DNA of 64,000 nt from Baylisascaris procyonis. Its lineage: Eukaryota > Nematoda > Chromadorea > Rhabditida > Ascarididae. The notes beneath the pieces were generated by a model. That model had not been told where the DNA came from and searched no databases. It saw nothing but the letters and a program-made list of their open reading frames with translations. A program made the position numbers and the translations under genes. Shown piece after piece: positions 10,557-23,700 of this stretch. Location: the NCBI GenBank assembly GCA_037389465.1, contig JAZARR010000048.1:620001-684000 (forward strand), in the 5' to 3' direction. Numbering within the stretch: the stretch's first letter is position 1; every line of letters starts with the position of its first letter.

Positions 10557-13500
10557 TTAAACCTTTGGTGACGTCTTGTCGACGTGTTTCCTCAACACGA
10601 ATGCCATCAATACGGCCGTTGTGGTCATCACGGAAAATCCAAGAGCGGCTGTCAGTAATGTGGCAGCCGCTGAGCTCATGCATACTTGTCCCTCAGTGTA
10701 AATGCTCAGGAGACCGCTCGTCACCGCATTTGACTGCAACGTAAGCAAACACCACTTGCATATTCACATATGAATGATATTCACAATTTATGCAGAAGAC
10801 TGAATACATTTGAACTAAGATGGCATTGAGAAGTTGGTCGAATACGCTTGTTATGGCGATATTCCATCAGTGACCACCCACTCACCTTCATATGTTCTTA
10901 TCTAATGGCTAATTCTATATGGGATGTGCTTTTCAGTCGCTTTTCAGTCGCTTAAACCGATATTAATATCAATATTACCACATTTACGAGTCCTCATCCA
11001 GCTGAACCACGAGCCAATTTCTGGACTTCGAACACTACAATATAGGAAGATCATCACTCTGTTTAACATACAACAAAGTTCATCGTCACTGCAAGTCATT
11101 GATATGTCAGCGATCAGCATCTACTCAAACAAAATGATATTTTTTTATCCACTTGTAGCGCTTTTTCCATTTATTGCATTTAACGAGCCGTAGTGGAGTT
11201 AATGCTAAGGTTTATGTTTGTTGTAAAAAGTGCATACCCTGCTCAGATCGTAATGGCTGCTGTTGTTTTCTGGAGTGTTCTCGTCCAAATCGAGCACTAT
11301 GATGCGTTCTGCAGCCAAATCCATTGTGTGGGCATCATCGAAAGGACTCTGGTTCTGTTTCGACGTCCTGTTCTGCTTCGAGCGAGGGAATATAGCTGCG
11401 CTCGCTGGTACAATCAAGCTGCGAGCTTTTCGATGTGGATGGCTTACAGGTTGTTCGGGAACAACGAACGACTCTCTCGGATCATTGGTGCCACAACGTG
11501 GAGGCTATAATGTGTTCTCTACTCATATTTCAAAACGCTTACCGCTGAGGTTAAGAACACTTAAAATCAACTCAGTATAAGGCACTCCACGGTTCATCTT
11601 ATGTAAATAAATAGCAGGGAACTTCACTATTTCGAACTGAATCTAAGATTGGGTATCGTTCATTTATTTCGATAACACCTGAAGCTTCAGAAAAAAAACA
11701 AGTCGGCTTGCAGCACCTTCCCAATCCTTCAAGCTAAGCTTTCTAAAGTGCGTTGAATATCGTAAGCACGCGATGTGTAAGCGAGGAGAATTTAATGGGA
11801 CTTTCTGTTGCAGCCTCAAATGGAAAACAGAGGTTAATATAACTGCTAGACTGTCGCGCAATCATCGAGCCAGCACAATTGATTCGAAGTGTTATGCGTT
11901 TTCAGGACCACACAGCACAAAAACCATATATGTGCTGAATACCAGAGGAGGAATGGGGGAGAAGGGATGGGAAAAACGAAAGTGCCGGAAAAGGGCAGAG
12001 TACCTCACTATGAAACATTCGTCAACTTGAATCCGTCATATATAAATAACCACATATTTTTCCCGTCTCATTTTATAAGAGAGATATTAATACAGATAAG
12101 CCTTGCCGACTAATGCTAGCTTGTTCAACCGATTCAGTGCTTTTGCTTCATGTCGCATTTCCAGAGCAGATACCATGTTATGTACCTACATCTCTGATGC
12201 CTTCTTCATGTATGATGCTTTTTGCGTTCCTCTTTCTCCAATCCTGTACATAAAATAGCGATGGTGTTCACTTATTATTCCATGGTCCTTGTGCTAAAAT
12301 CCTTGCAAATATTTCATGGAGTTTTACATATTGTGTACGACTATGCACTCCTCAAGAAGACAGTGATACATACCGTTTTCCCATTGCACATGCCTTCCGA
12401 ATTCATGCACGTCGATACGGCGCACTGGAAATAGGTGCTGACTTTATCGGCAAATTTGAATACGCTGACCTCCGAGAAGGCCATATTGTTGGCGTCGTTG
12501 TAGGTGAGATCGGGAACTATACTCGGATCTATCGTACATCTAAAGCATTGAACTTTGAATGGATTTATTTTTCGAGTGCATGGAATCTCAATTGAGCGTT
12601 TCGATTGGTCGTGTATAAGAGGGAAAAAGCTTCTCCATTCGAACATTACAGCTTTACCTGTCAAGAGAATATAAATTTCATAAATATCAGTTCGTATAAT
12701 AAGAACGTAGGAGTTTGAACTCTCGTTGGACTTTTCGTCAAGGAACTGCAAAGGAATTGCTTCGCTAAATTCGTGTTACGTCTTGCAGCATTTGTGATGA
12801 GTGTCTGACAGCAAATGAGACTACAGTGAGTCGGATAGACCACCTGTGACACACTCGGAACTGAAGGAACCACAGAAATGTATTCTTAAGGTTGTAATGA
12901 GGTTCTTTACATGAGCAGGATAGAGGCCATCTTTCGTATCAACTGTCCGCTAACTGTCCTCAAAGTTGTGATAGGTGATTTAAAGAATAGAATGCAAAAA
13001 AATACAAGTATCATGAATGGCAGCATCCGTTCACGAGAGACACTTGTGAGAACTTGACGAATATTGTGCTGAGTTTAAAACTTCCTTCCTACTTTGAAAT
13101 TACTGGAGAACCTTTTGAAGAAGCTCCCTTTACGCCCTGTCATTGAAATTTGTTGCTAATAGAAGAGAAACTTTTAAGCGTACCCGTGCTCATCGACCAA
13201 AGGTTTCTTCTCCTGTCCGTTTCCGTCGTCGACAAAACAACTGTGCACCAACATTGAGAACATATCTGAAACTTGCGAATAAAGCAATGAAAGTTTACGA
13301 AGTATGACAAAGAATATGTGTTCTTCGGTAAACAGGTTCAAAAACTGCAGTAATGCATGCATATGAATGCGGATAAGAACTTTGCCCTAGAAAATATGAA
13401 ATTTCATGATTAAAAGGTCGTGAAAAACATTAGGCATAATAAGTTGCCAGTTGAAATGATTGCGCATGAAGTTCACAGAATTGAAAGCATTGAGAAAGAA

Positions 13501-16500
13501 CTTGTGCAGAAAGAATCTCCTTCAGTCCATTTCACTCATAGGTAAAGGGGTCACCAAATTTGCTATCTGATCGGCCTCATTTCGCTAAATTATGGACCTC
13601 ACCTGTCAATAACTTTTCAAAACTTTGAATAAAATATGCTTCATTACTAAACAATCTAGATAAAGCTCACCGCTTTCACATTGCCAAACGTGGAAAACAG
13701 GTTCGCCAACTGTTGCAAATGAAACGATCGATCCTGTTACAGATCCACGTCGCACCGTATACGTACATAACGGCATTCGCGCAGTGTCGATGAGGTCTGT
13801 GGTCGGTAACATACTGCAAAATGTGCCAAATATTTCACCGCAGATGATCTTCCCTCCATTAACTGAATCCTGGATAGCAAAAAAATTCAGCATGTTTTTT
13901 GAGATGGAAGATAAGTACCTTTTTTCCAAGTTTCAATCCTCCTCTATGCAAAGGCGATATTAACTTAATTCGAAGGATCTTTGTGCGACCTGCCGTCTCT
14001 AAAGCATTTGAAAATAATCAAAAAATTTTTCATGTTGTTATGTTACTGTGATAGAAATCTCATTCGGGGCATTGCGTCCTATTATTTGAGTATTCAGTTA
14101 CGCGATATTGGCATATAACATTTTTCATGATAAGCTGTTGCTTTCTGAGATACCAATAGTTTCATTTCAAGCTAAAACGGTCCTCATGGAACCAAGGATT
14201 CGCAAGGGAACTCTTGAAATTGGCAAATGCATCTATGGAATGATTGATCTGTGCGTGTGAGGAATTTCAGATTCAGCTTTCATATGACTGTATCGCACGT
14301 TTCAGCAACGATCCCATTTTGTCACACTGCAGAGTGGTGTAATATATGAGTGGGGTTTATGATTTTTGCTTGGATGCTACACCTCTATGTGACAGAAAAT
14401 TTAGACGACAGTAATATGCCACCAACACTGGGAATATTTGGTGGCAATTTGATATTGAAAATGTTCACTGAAAACTAACAGCATGAGCAGTTACCTCACA
14501 TCGAATCTACTAGTGACGACTTTATCGGCTTCCATATAGAAACAAGTGCAACGGTAAGCACGATCGACCTTTGTGATGAAAGTATTATGGAACGAAATTA
14601 TAACAGTAATCGATTGCTCGACGCCTTTCTGCTCAGGACCAAGCTGAAAAAATTTCACAATGTAACAGGTGTCACTTAAATCTCACCTTTATGCCTTTGT
14701 CTGATTCTAGTCATTATTCGATCTTTTTGGTTGTTCGTCATTCATATCGGGGAAGAATTTCCAGCATCCTTTGCGGCTTTTCCGCCCAGTGATGTTTCTA
14801 ACGTTCTACGGCATGTTCCATTCGCATGCAACGAATTCAGCATGGATGAAATGAAGGAGGAGGTATTGTTGGTCACCTTCATCAGCTACCACTTATATGA
14901 TGAAAATTAACTGCACGCGGAAGAGTGTGGTGTAGAAACTGATATGCGCATTTGTAAACATGTCCTGAATATATGAAATTGGTTCAAAAATGCCTTACTG
15001 TGACCATTCCTAAGAAATCGACTGATTCTGGAGCATAATCCTAGAAACATTACAGCACCTTCAGGTGTCAATAACTCGCATAAGAAATGTTCATTGGGAA
15101 GGAAACTGGAGATATATGGCCACAGCCTTGGCGTGCACAATCTCAATGAATTCCATAGCCACAGTTTCCGAATTTTGCAGACAGAAACTTCGAGACGTAC
15201 AAATAGATGCATGTACAAACAGATAAGCACGTATACGGCATCGCCATCGTGCGCCTTTGCGAAAATTTGCTAACTGCGTCTGCTTCCTGCATATTTTTTG
15301 CACTGTTATCCAAGCAATACTGTGGAACAACTGTGCTGTCATCCACCCCTTAGTGGGATGAACGGAATTTTCTGAAGCTTATGAAAGTGTCGCTTCAAGA
15401 AGTCGTGTGACTTTTGTTTGGAATGCTTTTTTTGCAAACGTACTTCTGAAAAGCTGCATTGCACAATGATGATGGTGCATACATTTGCCGAAGGGTCGGA
15501 TACTTATGCCAAGGCCTAAGTGCGATATGACATTTGTGCTAGTGCAGCTAGTGCCACGGATATTGTTGTCATATCGAGCAATGGAGTGCTTGAAAATGGG
15601 AGGAAACCGTCAAAACTTCTCATCAGAGGTCTGCACGAATGTGCTCACTCTACTGACAGTCGGTCTGCACGAATGTGCTCACTCTACTGACAGTCGTATC
15701 CCTGTAATCCTATCTGAGACAAAAGGCACCTCCTGGAGACAAAAAGCATGAGCAAATAACTGTGCATGCATCAGTGCGACAACTCATTTCTCTAGTGTTC
15801 CCTGTTACATCGACTCGACACGAAAATGAGTGCAATTGAATTTCAATGCGCTGCATAAACTCCTCAGATTATTGTTTGTTTCCACGGGACCATTCAGTGT
15901 ATGATATCAGGAGTCGTTGTCACCCTGAAGTAAGGAAATTAAACGCCCTAAATATTAGGAGTTGCTGCCACCCTCAAATAGGAAGATTTGGTGGTCTTAG
16001 ATATTAGGAGCCGCCGTCAGCCTTAAGTAGAAGGAATTGATTGCTTAAATACATAAAATTGTTTTGTAGTTGGGTTGATATTGCGGTATTTGCTTAATCG
16101 AGCAAAGTAACAAAATGATAGCCAAATAATATGCAGCATTCGAAGAGGATTTTCAATTATCTCGCGTCAAGGCTGAATTCGAAATGCGAGCATGTTCATG
16201 TAGTTGGCCTTGTTGAACGCAATTCAACACAATAAATTCACTGTCAATAATCCGCCAATTTGAACGCCTTCAGAGTTCAAAGAATATAACGAAGCGAATG
16301 TTAGCTCGGCGAATGTGTCAAGTGATTGTTCCGTGTTGAAGAGGATATATTCTCTCTCATGAGCAATTATAAATAGAATTTCTATGAGAAACACAATTGA
16401 TTCAATGAGATGTCGATGACGAATTCAGAATTGTATCGACATGAAATCTACTGAAATCGCAAGTATGCTCAACAACCCAAAATGAGTCCATTAACCTCAA

Positions 16501-19500
16501 GATGAAAGTTTGTCACACTCTCATTTCGTTTGTCGTAATTGGATGAGTTCAAAAGATGTCAACATTATTAGTTTACTTCAAAAATTTCGTGAAATTTTAT
16601 CGGAACTCATGTGCGAATAATAGCTCCCTAAGAAAGCTAGCAGAAACACAAACATCGGAAGCTCTTATATAGAATTAGCTAACTATGGAGAGGATTCTTT
16701 GAGGCTCAGCAGCGCAAATCGTGAAAGCTGATGACAAAACATCAGAATGTGTGCATATGACGCTTTCCTCACAAAGCCGCCGTCACAATATTCGCTACAT
16801 TCCCTTATTTAGAGATTTCTGAGAGTTCCATCTAGCTCAACCACTTCTCACATTATTATTAATCTTCGTCCCTAATTCTGATACACCATTTCTAATCTTC
16901 TAACTTGGGACGCTGCAACATTTTTGATGGTCGAATTTAGATAACTGTGTTTGCCTCAGTATTTTTTGAAATTTATTTCAGTCAAAAAAAATCTGGGCCT
17001 ATGCAGTAATTGTGCCTTGCAAATTAGATTTGTTGTTTTGGGCGTGTTCCCAACAACTGCATTTAAAGATTGCCCATATGCGAAATGGATTCTCTCATAC
17101 AAAAATTGCTGGCAGGTAAACTACACTCTTCTTCAGGAAAGCAACGTTAGACCGGTGTCTTACTGCACTCTAGTTTAGCTAATTATGTGGCGCATTTACG
17201 AATCGCAGTTTCGGTAATGCCTGCGTGCATTTTCTTCAGTACCAACTGGGGAAACCTGAGTGGATTTGGTGATCACCGGAAACATTTTTTGCCGGCTGGA
17301 TTGGAAAAATGGATCTTTTTTAGTCAGACCAATTAAAAGGTGGATGCTGCATATTTTCGTGTGTGTATAGCCACGTTTGCATGTGCGCTGTCCGTTCATT
17401 TAAATTCGCGGACCACTGATGTTGAGTCGAACTGATTTTACGGCAACCGCTTTGCAGAACAATGAGTCCTTTGCTAGAATTTTCGTTCGCAATTGCAGAA
17501 ATTGAAGCCTTTAGAGCCCCATTTTGCATGCCTTACCTTTTTATCAAGCTGTGGAATTGGTGGTCCTGCAAAAGACATGGGAAGTGTACATCCTATCAGG
17601 TGCTTCGACGTTTTCCCGCACACAATGCTTCGATGCTCATTGCAGCAGCAATTATTTGAGAGAATGAACTAATCTGCGCGCTTATCACAGTTAATGATAG
17701 TGAAGAATGACGTTTGTTGGCAGTGCAGGACCTCATTCTACCAGCACTATTAGCTTGCTGAAATTAGAGAGCAGAGTTTTTTTATAGGACCCAAGTACCC
17801 CTCTGAAGAAGTGAGCTTAGTGGAAAACAACTTTTTTTGGTAGTTTTTCAACGACAAAAGTTGACTTTTCAGCAGCCACAGAAAACGGAAAAAAAAGGTT
17901 TGCGGTGACACTGTAAGAGAAAAAGGGAGGGGGATGAGCGGGGGGGGGGAGGGCAGTGGAAAATGGAGTTGCGAGGAAGGAAGGTGGGAGTATAGCGGAG
18001 CGTTTTAATTCGCCTCGTTCACTGATTGTTTTTGACTAAAGTAACAAAAAGGACAGAAGAATAGCCTATCCTACGCATGAATCCTCTACACAAAATTTGG
18101 GAACAAGTGGGAATCTGGTACCTTTAGTGAAACACCCATAACCTCATTAAAAAATTTTTCACAACATAGTGAAAATTTCACGAGTAGCACAGGGAATATC
18201 ACATGAAAATATTAATTTTTTGCCTTTTGTTGATAAAAATAAGAGAATCTATAGAAGTGATAGCGGTAGTGAGTGTGGCTCAACGCCGCTTGCTAAGTCA
18301 AGACGTGCTTTATGTTTAGCATTTGCATTAAAGGCATGACGAAGTTGTCCAATTGAGCGGTATAAAATGTGGAACCATAATTGCCGAACCATAACGTGGT
18401 TCGATAGGCGAGGCATATATGAATACTTATCGCAATATTAAAGAAATTTTCTTTCAAAGCTTTCGCTTTCTTTTGAGTGTCCTTCACCCTGACATTTGGT
18501 CACCATTGGCCGTGGGTGTGCGCGATTGTGGTCCTCGAATGAAGTCGCATGCTCATTCGCTTATTCGTGCAATTCAAGTGACCCTCCGATCCCCAACAAC
18601 TACGTTGAAGTATTCGTTGCAGTACTTCAGTTCTAGCAGAATAATGCATTCCCAACACCAGTTCTAGCCAATGTTTGAAACAGCTTCTCGCAGCTGGCTG
18701 TCAAATTGAAAGGGTTTGCTTATGCAGCCAATCGGATATTGAACCAACTCCAGTGGATCAGAAAATTTTGGCTGGTCTCAATGCTGCAGTGTCTCATTAC
18801 GTCCAAAGTGCGCGTATTCGATTGAAGTTTCGACGGAAACAATGGCTAAAAATGCATGGAGCGTTGGATTGTTTGGAAAAGTCAATAATCCTGCTAAAAA
18901 GACGAACAAAATCCGCCAACATAAAATTAACAAAAATTGTAAGGTAGGCAGCAAACGTTCCGCTCCTTTCGCAGTCAGATATCAATTGTTTCTCTAATGA
19001 GCGAAAACTTCTTCTAAAAATAATTCGCAGAGGCATTTCTTCATTTTCGAACAGGGAGATTTAATAAAAATATGATGTACGATCAACTTTCTTTCTTGAA
19101 ATGAAGCAAGCATGACTTCATGGAATACATTTCACTAACTGTTAACGGCCATTTCGGCTCAGTCAAACGATTTCTGCTCCTCCGGTGGACCTGCTCGGTC
19201 GATGGCTCATAGTTAAGAATTTTGTGGATTAACCTTCACAAGCTGATGGCCGAAACTGAGTGAATTTGGCCAATAAACTTCAAATGATGCTCTGAGTAAG
19301 CTGCAATGTCTCCAGTTTTCAAGAAATACAAAAAAAAACCTTTCGTGATCTGCGCATGTTGCATTGCCCATTGTTCATTTCAAATTGTACGATCGACTTG
19401 GTGTTTCCCACAAACGAGTTCACACACTGATCCTTGTCGATCATTCCCTTCACAAAAATGCGTCCCGTAAATGGATGCTCTGTACGGAATGTTAGTCTCA

Positions 19501-19533
19501 CTCGATCTTCCATGCAATCAACCTCAGGTAAAC
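10557..19533 (-). CDS. cuticlin-like ZP-domain membrane protein (7 exons seen, 5' exon missing)
   Basis: ZP-domain cuticlin-family proteins are secreted or membrane-anchored apical matrix components of the nematode cuticle that polymerise through the ZP domain. Exons run 19533-19340 (LPEVDCMEDRVRLTFRTEHP to CNMRRSRK, ZP-N), 14643-14495 (ITVIISFHNTFITKVDRAYR, CTCFYMEADK), 13813-13671 (MPLCTYTVRRG), 13265-13184 (MLVHSCFVDDGNG), 12539-12374 (NVFKFADK-like VFKFADKVSTYFQCAV, GMCNGKT), 11504-11238 (PPRCGTND, then the basic site HRKAR) and 10733-10557 (transmembrane segment LLTAALGFSVMTTTAVLMAF, short tail RKHVDKTSPKV, stop). All six junctions agree in phase and total about 391 aa. RKAR before the membrane segment fits the furin-type release site of this family. 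The signal-peptide exon must end with one base of a Gly codon upstream of 19533; I could not place it. The 4.7-kb intron 19339-14644 is unusually long. Confidence 0.9.
15628..15695. repeat. 34-bp perfect tandem duplication
   Basis: Two identical 34-bp units (15628-15661 and 15662-15695) begin GGTCTGCACGAATGTGCTC. They lie in the long intron of the ZP gene. Perfect identity suggests a recent duplication. Confidence 0.95.
15904..16049. repeat. three diverged tandem copies of a 48-49-bp unit
   Basis: Units start at 15904, 15952 and 16001 with ATATYAGGAG, followed by a conserved core like YCRYYGYCACCCT-AA-TAG. They differ at many positions, so the array is old. It lies in the long ZP-gene intron. 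Confidence 0.75.
17878..18000. repeat. purine-rich low-complexity tract
   Basis: A+G-rich DNA with a run of about ten G at 17940-17950. It has no coding potential. Confidence 0.6.
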
Positions 19534-20541
19534 CTGAAAGGTTCATTGTGATTTTACAGCTAGTTCATTCAACTTCGATTGCCTTAACAACGCTGTTTCT
19601 CAATCAGCGACAATTAGCATATAATCCAAAGTGCGATACTTGGAAGAATGCGCTCGCAGTGGCTGCAGAAATATGTGTTGTCTGCCACTTTTAAGCTCAC
19701 CTTCACTACTCATGCGGAATGACTTAAAGAAGTGTTTGCAGAACAGCGTTATATCTATTGAAAACTACAGGAAGCCGTTCCATAGTTAGAAGTGAGATTT
19801 TCGAGTTCATGCCACCATCCAATGGGCTTACAAAGGAAACTTATTAATTTATTAAATAGAGATTAAATCATGAATCCATTTGAAGCATGTTTCACCAATC
19901 TCGAGGATCAATTCACAAAATAAGAAATAACATTCGTACCTTTCGCGCTTATTCTTGTAGATAACTTTATGAAGTTTATGTTTGAAAACGATGAAAAAGT
20001 TAAAAACCATAGAACACTCTCAATCAAGTATGATTTTTTGGTCATTTTTTGTGAGAGCAGAAGAGAGCGCCAGAAAAGACATGCGCAACCGATATTTGAG
20101 TTTCTGTGAATTGTTTTCCTTATTGCTATAAAAGATAGCTTTGCAGGAATTTTGCGTTTCTCGTGAAAATATCTCGGGCAACTGAATAAAGCACATTACA
20201 ATAAAAATAAATATTCAGGCATCTGAGAATTTGTTCATTGAACCCTTTATAAGCACAATTATACGCACCATTCCACCAAAATGAGCAACACTTTTTATTC
20301 TTCTAATATTATAAAGACCTACATATATTCTCCATTTCGATCTTCAGTTTTCGCACAATACGAATGATTAAATAGTAATAGAATAACATAAAGTTCCATG
20401 AAATGCTACCTCCAAGAGATTCACAATCGAATGGCAAACATTATTTCAGATTATATTTTAGGGCATTTTGACAAGATGGATTACTGACGACTGAGCACGA
20501 GCAAACCTCTATTTATTGCGCATTTTTGTTGAGATTTGCAG

Positions 20542-20742
20542 GAAAACGTTCCCATATTTCAATATAGCAGACAAGCACAGGGCAGTGATGTTTCATTATT
20601 AGCGCCTCCAATAAGCAGAGGTGAATCAGAGAAAGTTAAATATGCAATTTTAACTCATAATTGTGGATTGCAAAGCACTGAAGCAAATTGTAATCCTCAA
20701 GAAGATATTTCAAATTTTGGCGACTTTCACAAAATCTGCTAA
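20542..20742 (+). CDS. possible terminal exon of an unidentified + strand gene
   Basis: After a GAGATTTGCAG acceptor, 66 codons stay open, reading ENVPIFQYSRQAQGSD, SLLAPPISRGESEKVKY and ending ISNFGDFHKIC before TAA. The composition is protein-like and the acceptor is good, but I found no upstream exon and recognise no family. It lies just upstream of the last ZP exon found on the other strand. Confidence 0.35.
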   Translation, partial: ENVPIFQYSRQAQGSDVSLLAPPISRGESEKVKYAILTHNCGLQSTEANCNPQEDISNFGDFHKIC

Positions 20743-22011
20743 ACTTATTTCGTTTTGTGATTAACTGTTGTAACATGAATATATCCCATCTATGTTATAA
20801 TCAAAGGAAACAAAATAATAGGGATCAGCAATGGCCTTGATGAGTTATATGGATCATAATTTACCAATTCATTAACGTTGCTTACCAACAACTCCGTTAT
20901 CAAGACTGGATATTGCGCGAGCTGAAGGGAGTGTGAGAACGGTGACGAATGAAAGCCACCGGATGCACGTCATTATCTGAAGATCGGCAGATACCATTTA
21001 GGAGGCCGAAGGTGCTAACTTCTAGTGAAGGATAACTTGTGTGTCTCTATTTAAGGGAGAACCGATGGGCGGAGTTGAGAGGGCGCTTGAGGAAGAGTTG
21101 GAACCTTCGACAACGACACATGAGGAGTTCCAGCGAAGACGTCCTTTTCACGTACCCATATGCCATTAACGGAGCATACGTCCTTCAAGGCCTTCAGATA
21201 TTGTGCAAATATAAAATATTGTCCCTCACGAAGTCTTAAAGATGTGGCCGCCAATCTATGTGGTAATCGCTTGGCTATGTGATTACCAAACAGCAACTTT
21301 ATTAAGCACTTCATTTTTCATTAAATATTTTCTGCATCGAGAAAACACTAAGTGAGCATCTCTCATTTGCGCAGACAATTTAACGATGTGTGGTGTTGCA
21401 TATAAATGTTTAATATAGAAATTCACTGAATTCGAAAGATGTTTCATCTAGCCTTTTATATTACAGGACAAATTTTCTGAGCACATGCACATATATGACA
21501 ACGCATTTTTCTCACATAGATGCAGACGGAACGGCAGAAGAAGCGATTGGAAAGATTACGTATTGTTAAGTGAGGAAAGATGAGGCGCTGTTTGTGCGAA
21601 GAAATCCTCATGCATCAAGAACCTTATAAAAGAAACGCTACTAAAGCGGCTATCGCAAAAGTGTCGATATTGATATATGCGATCTTAAATAAATTAGGGT
21701 AGTGTAAATCGGTGAATTCCCTGTTAGAGGAAAACAACTCTGTTAGTGTAAATCGAAAATCGGTGAATTTTCCCCTCCTATGAATAACTACAATACAGTT
21801 TGTGCCTCTCCTCATTACCAACTTCATCTGAGTGTTTCTGGAAGTTAATTTCTGGAACGAAAAATCTCATTCAAATCTTAAATGTGTTCAATAGCTGGTG
21901 GCTTCAAGACGTGTTCCGTAGCACACTTTCTAGGTTTTTAGTAGGACCTCGTTTCTAAGGTAGATTCATTATTGAAGAGGGAGGAGGAAGGTGAATCAAG
22001 ACCGTTCATAG

Positions 22012-23700
22012 TCAGCGTTTCACAACTTTTTTCAAGTCAATAGAAGTATCATTGAGCGAGACTGACTGAAAAAAATTCGAACCTTCATCGTATAAATCTC
22101 TATTTGGTAATGAGTATAGTTGTTCATTCATATAAACTCATCAAGAACAGTGATGAATTTCTTACCCCTCCCCTTCCTTTCTTCCCCTTCCCTCCCACTC
22201 GCTGCCTGGCTACTCAATTTATTGTCGAGGGCTGATCAAGAACATCATTTGCTCTAATATAAATGCTGAGGAGGCTTACCATTTGACAAGCTGTCAATAA
22301 AAGCGCTATTTTCTGGATTGATCATGTATGGAAATGAAATTGCATAATAATTGGCGGTTATGCTAAGCCACAGCAGAGAATTAAATAGGGAGAAAGTACA
22401 GTTCAATTACTGCAGACGGCGCAAACGCACATCTGCAATTATCAATTTCAGTTCTACATTAACTGCAGCTCGTAAGAAGTGGAAAATCTACCAATGAGAC
22501 CGGCAAGTGTCCCTTTGCACCTAGATTACCAAACTACATTGTGTCATAATTAACTACTGAAGATAAAACACGTGCTATAATTTACTCGTATTGCATCATT
22601 CATAGGTGTACTTCCTCTGTTTTCCAGGAAACTATGAGGTTCGTTTTTTTAGTTTAAAATTGATGCGTTGGTATTTATGTGCTTGCAAAAGTCCTCGAAA
22701 ATTTGACCTGCAATCGATATGTCACAATTTTTTTAAACCAATAATTTTGGGTCTGTACACCGTCAATACCTCATGGCTCCTTTTACCATATTTTCGAGAC
22801 AAATTGTGCAGTAATAAAATATGCTAGCATCGAATCGAAGAAAAGTTAACAAATTGATTTAGATAAATAAAACTGAAATGAAAATAGAAATATTGTTAAA
22901 CTTCCCTATCAACCTAATATTCAAGCTCCTCACAAATAATGAATCTCTGCTCAATGTAAACTCTATGTTTTCAGATGGTATTTCTTCAAACTTGCTGAAA
23001 TTTTCAAACCTTTTGTAATGTTTGTTTGCCAACAGATCATCATTTGCGTCCTGAAAGCATCAAGATTTGAGGCCATTTTCACGAAAATGGGACGTGAGGA
23101 TGGGGATAGCGGTGAAGATGGAATTTTTAATATATGGTTTTCACCAGACTAACTGGCCGCATAAATCTCTCTCAATAGCTTGATTCCTTTTATCCATTCT
23201 GCATTTCTACTTCTAGTAAAATACCCTTAAAATACCCTTCATATTTCAGTGTCCACAGCTGCAATTGATTTTATGAGAGGAGATTGAAAGGTGATCGAAT
23301 GACCGCCATAATGCTCCATAAAACTGCTGACTTTAGCTCCAGTTGGCTTCGTTAAAAACTGTTGAGGCAGAGGCGTACATACACATACATACGCACATGC
23401 ATGAATACATAAACTCAGAGGACGCGTTGCAAGGATGTACTTTGCAATTGAAAATTTCGTGACAGCGAACAACAGTTGCTTACACTCTTGGATCTTCCAC
23501 AGATGCGTTTGCAAAATTTCCATAGAAATGATAGCATGCTATCTGAAAAGCTAAAATATCTTCTGTGAGCGATACACCGAATCCACTTCAGCTTTCTCGA
23601 CGGGATTGCCAGCTTGGAATGCATTTAGTGTTGCTGGATGTATTAACCGGAATTTTATACTGCTATCCAACTCTTTGTTATTGTTGCTTGCACGAGTTTC
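22012..23700 (-). CDS. 3' four exons of an unidentified gene
   Basis: Four minus-strand exons join with matching phases at every junction. Exon 23700-23587 (or to 23578) reads ETRASNNNKELDSSIKFRLI then HPATLNAFQAGNPVEKAE. Exon 23542-23484 follows CTTTTCAG and reads IACYHFYGNFANASVEDPR, donor GTAAGC. Exon 22994-22934 follows ATTTCAG and reads KFEEIPSENIEFTLSRDSLF, donor GTGAGG. Terminal exon 22065-22012 follows TTTTTTTCAG and reads SVSLNDTSIDLKKVVKR, then TGA. I do not recognise the protein. The 5' end is not found; the acceptor before 23700 (AAAACTTAG) implies further exons. Splice signals are better than chance, but the call rests only on phase and composition. Confidence 0.45.
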
